Shown here piece after piece: positions 61,942 through 64,000 of a DNA stretch of 64,000 bases (positions within the stretch are counted from its first letter, which is position 1; every line of letters starts with the position of its first letter). The position numbers were made by a program, and so were the translations under genes. The stretch lies in the NCBI RefSeq assembly GCF_001513675.1, contig NZ_CP013859.1, positions 249,081-313,080 on the forward strand. Direction: 5' to 3'. The DNA comes from Microbacterium sp. XT11 (GTDB lineage: Bacteria > Actinomycetota > Actinomycetes > Actinomycetales > Microbacteriaceae). The notes beneath the pieces were generated by a model. It saw only the letters and a list, made by a program, of their open reading frames with translations. It was not told the DNA's origin and made no database searches.

Positions 61942-63414
61942 ATGAGCACTACCGCACGCGCCCAGAAGGCGCCCGACACCCGCGGACCGGTCCGAAAGCT
62001 GCTGACCTCGTTCGGCTTCCAGATCATCGCCGCACTCGTCCTCGGCATCGCCGCCGGCCTCCTCGCCCGCAACCTGGGCGCGACGGCCGACACCCCCAAC
62101 GGCCTGTCCGCGACCCTCGACACGATCGGCAGCTCGTACGTCACGCTGCTCCGCGCCGCCGTCGTGCCGCTGATCTTCACCGCGATCGTCGCGAGCATCT
62201 CGAACCTCCGCCGCGTGCAGAACGCCGCACGCCTGGCGGGCCAGACCCTGCTGTGGTTCGCGATCACCGCCTTCATCGCCGTGACCATCGGCATCGTGCT
62301 CGGCCTCGTGATCCAGCCGGGCGCCAAGGCCGGCGAGGGCCTCACCACGGGTGAGCCGTACACGGTCGGCACGTGGTGGAACTTCCTCCTCGGCCTCATC
62401 CCGCAGAACTTCCTCGGCATCACGGTCAGCACGTCGCCGGGCGCGAGCGAGGGCTCGTTCACCTCGACGGTGGGCTTCAACATCCTGCAGGTGATCGTGG
62501 TCGCCGCCGCCGTCGGCATCGCCGCGCTCAAGGCCGGCAAGAAGGCCGAGCCGTTCCTCGCGTTCACCGAGTCGCTGCTCAAGGTCATCCAGCGCGTGCT
62601 GTGGTGGATCATCCGGATCGCCCCGCTGGGCACCTTCGGCCTCATCGGCGCCGCCGTCGTGAAGTACGGCTGGGAGAAGCTGGCCTCGCTCGGCTGGTTC
62701 GCCATCGCCATCTACATCGGACTCGCGCTCGTGCTGTTCGTGGTCTACCCGATCCTCGTGAAGAGCCACCGCCTGTCGATCAAGCAGTACTTCTCCGGCG
62801 TGTGGCCGGCCGTGCAGCTGGCGTTCGTCAGCCGCTCGTCGATCGGCACGCTGCCGCTCACCGAGCGCGTCACCGAGCGCAACCTCGGCGTCCCCCGCTC
62901 GTACGCGTCGTTCGCGGTGCCGTTCGGCGCCACGACGAAGATGGACGGCTGCGCAGCCATCTACCCGGCCATCGCCGCCATCTTCGTGGCGCAGTTCTTC
63001 GACATCCAGCTGAACTTCGTGCAGTACCTGCTGATCGTCATCGTCTCGGTCGTCGGCTCGGCGGCCACCGCCGGCACCACCGGCGCGATCGTGATGCTCA
63101 CCCTCACGCTGTCGACGCTCGGCCTGCCGCTCGAGGGCGTCGGACTGCTCATCGCGATCGACCCGATCCTCGACATGGGCCGGACGGCCGTCAACGTCGC
63201 GGGTCAGGCGCTCGTGCCGACCATCGTCGCGAAGCGCGAGGGCATCCTCGACGAGGACCTCTACAACGCGCCGCGCGAGGGCCTGCCCTTCGCCGACGAC
63301 TCGGCTGACGACGACTCGGCTGACGACGACTCGGCCGACGACGGCGAGGCGACCGACGGCGAAGCCGGCGCTCCCGAGGCCGGTTCTGCCAAGGAGCCCG
63401 TGTCGGCCGGCTGA
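61942..63414 (+). CDS. Dicarboxylate/amino acid:cation symporter (DAACS family)
   Basis: A 490-aa transporter of the glutamate/C4-dicarboxylate family. It has eight helices with the reentrant-loop signatures: SRSSIGTLPLTERVTERNLG (serine-rich HP1), FAVPFGATTKMDGCAAIYPA (NMDGT-like motif, here TKMDG), and GLPLEGVGLLIAIDPILDMG RTAVNVAG (HP2/TM8). The C-terminal cytosolic tail is very acidic with DDSAD repeats (codons 63295-63345), which is unusual. Substrate (glutamate, aspartate or succinate) not decidable. A strong terminator follows. Confidence 0.9.
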   Translation: MSTTARAQKAPDTRGPVRKLLTSFGFQIIAALVLGIAAGLLARNLGATADTPNGLSATLDTIGSSYVTLLRAAVVPLIFTAIVASISNLRRVQNAARLAGQTLLWFAITAFIAVTIGIVLGLVIQPGAKAGEGLTTGEPYTVGTWWNFLLGLIPQNFLGITVSTSPGASEGSFTSTVGFNILQVIVVAAAVGIAALKAGKKAEPFLAFTESLLKVIQRVLWWIIRIAPLGTFGLIGAAVVKYGWEKLASLGWFAIAIYIGLALVLFVVYPILVKSHRLSIKQYFSGVWPAVQLAFVSRSSIGTLPLTERVTERNLGVPRSYASFAVPFGATTKMDGCAAIYPAIAAIFVAQFFDIQLNFVQYLLIVIVSVVGSAATAGTTGAIVMLTLTLSTLGLPLEGVGLLIAIDPILDMGRTAVNVAGQALVPTIVAKREGILDEDLYNAPREGLPFADDSADDDSADDDSADDGEATDGEAGAPEAGSAKEPVSAG

Positions 63415-63435
63415 CCCCGCCGAACCGCATCGATG

Positions 63436-63474
63436 CAGAGCGCCCCATCCGCCGACCGCGGGTGGGGCGCTCTG
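63436..63474. terminator. Bidirectional hairpin terminator
   Basis: Perfect 12-bp arms CAGAGCGCCCCA/TGGGGCGCTCTG (63436-63447, 63463-63474) extended by a few inner pairs, between the symporter and antiporter genes. Confidence 0.85.
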
Positions 63475-63490
63475 GTCTGCGACCGACGCG

Positions 63491-64000
63491 TTACCGCTGC
63501 TGCTGCCGCAGCGCCCCGCGCGTGTCGAGAGCCAGCTCCTCGGCATCCATCGCCGTGAGCAGCTCGCGCATGACCTCCTCGTCGAGATTGCCGGCATCCC
63601 TCTCGGCGAGCACGATCTCGCGGCGCACATGCAGCCACCCTCGCGACAGCGCGACCAGGTCGTCGTACGACGGACGGGCGACGGTCCCCTCGACCTGCTG
63701 CGCCTCGTCGGCATCCTTCTCGACGCGTGCCATGCGCTGCGCGAAGGCGTCGAACACGCGCAGGTCCATCGGGCCGTGCTTGGCCTCCCACTCGACGCGC
63801 TTGGCTGCGATGAATTCCTTGCCCGCCTCGCGTGTCTTCGCCTGCACTGCGGCCAACGCCTGCACGTCCTCGTCGTGCTCGTCATCGCTGCGGATGCCGA
63901 GCCTGCGGATCAGCAGCGGCAGCGTGAGCCCCTGCAGCAGCAGCGTGCCGACGGTGACGATGAACGCGACGACCACGATCGCGTGCGATGCCTGCGGCCC
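63491..64000 (-). CDS. Cation/proton antiporter (CPA1 family), 3' part only
   Basis: The gene enters from the right edge, so the N-terminus and most membrane helices are missing. What is visible begins SHAIVVVAFIVTVGTLLLQG, then LTLPLLIRRLGI, the last membrane helix and exit motif of NhaP-type Na+(K+)/H+ antiporters. A cytosolic tail of about 135 residues follows, charged and helical. Convergent with the symporter gene. Confidence 0.8.
   Translation of the reverse strand, partial: GPQASHAIVVVAFIVTVGTLLLQGLTLPLLIRRLGIRSDDEHDEDVQALAAVQAKTREAGKEFIAAKRVEWEAKHGPMDLRVFDAFAQRMARVEKDADEAQQVEGTVARPSYDDLVALSRGWLHVRREIVLAERDAGNLDEEVMRELLTAMDAEELALDTRGALRQQQR

Overview
The window is high-GC DNA with dense, often overlapping genes and GTG/TTG starts. 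Actinobacterial families (WhiB-like, IdeR-type box, cydABDC, actinobacterial ArgA, cystathionine beta-synthase like that of mycobacteria) and Microbacteriaceae-style palindromic repeats point to Microbacterium or a close relative. The genus is an inference from style and gene content; no marker gene is present to settle it.

Layout. (1) 1-7.4 kb: a TetR regulator, divergent from an agmatine-deiminase/amidase pair, then a tightly overlapped tryptophan-to-anthranilate operon (kynA, an amidohydrolase in the place of the usual formamidase, kynU, a PaaX-type regulator). The operon promoter lies inside a 50-bp palindrome. (2) 7.4-12.5 kb: small stress and metal proteins (FBP-type zinc protein, Cys/Met-rich copper-storage-like protein, CsbD, Rho_N/SAP-like protein), a carboxylate-amine ligase and an MFS exporter. 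(3) 12.5-17.6 kb: a decaying block with a DUF488 remnant, an LPxTG surface protein with one frameshift and an AraC regulator with one frameshift. (4) 17.8-31.5 kb: cystathionine beta-synthase without its CBS module, then sugar utilisation: LacI / ABC sugar importer / GH2 hydrolase, and LacI / rhaI-rhaEW-rhaB for L-rhamnose. (5) 31.5-33.4 kb: two paralogous small membrane proteins flanking a frameshifted acetyltransferase.

(6) 33.465-43.297 kb: an integrative element in the 3' end of a tRNA-Ser(CGA). A 26-bp direct repeat bounds it and a tyrosine integrase lies beside the tRNA. It has an excisionase-like gene, a strong divergent operator, a PIN toxin/HTH antitoxin pair, an HTH-WhiB-like gene, and small phage-type genes, but no recognisable large terminase, portal or capsid gene. 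It looks like a satellite or reduced prophage. It inserted between the tRNA and the tRNA's original terminator.

(7) 43.4-58.5 kb: core-type genes: a MetE-like protein divergent from a possible Fe(II) dioxygenase under a candidate IdeR box, cydABDC with an overlapping Cys-rich regulator, radA, an SseB-domain protein, argA and clpC. Two intergenic regions carry unusual repeats, including an 86-bp palindromic repeat in two copies with a compensatory base-pair change. (8) 58.6-64 kb: a cluster of REP-like palindromes, a DUF2975/YozG pair under a 35-bp operator, a large unrecognised gene broken by a stop and a frameshift, a DAACS-type symporter, and the 3' part of a cation/proton antiporter.

Two whole-window patterns stand out. 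The 8-mer CGGATGCC/GGCATCCG is much commoner than base composition predicts in the chromosomal part and nearly absent from the integrative element. Single-nucleotide lesions fall in accessory genes and spare the core genes.
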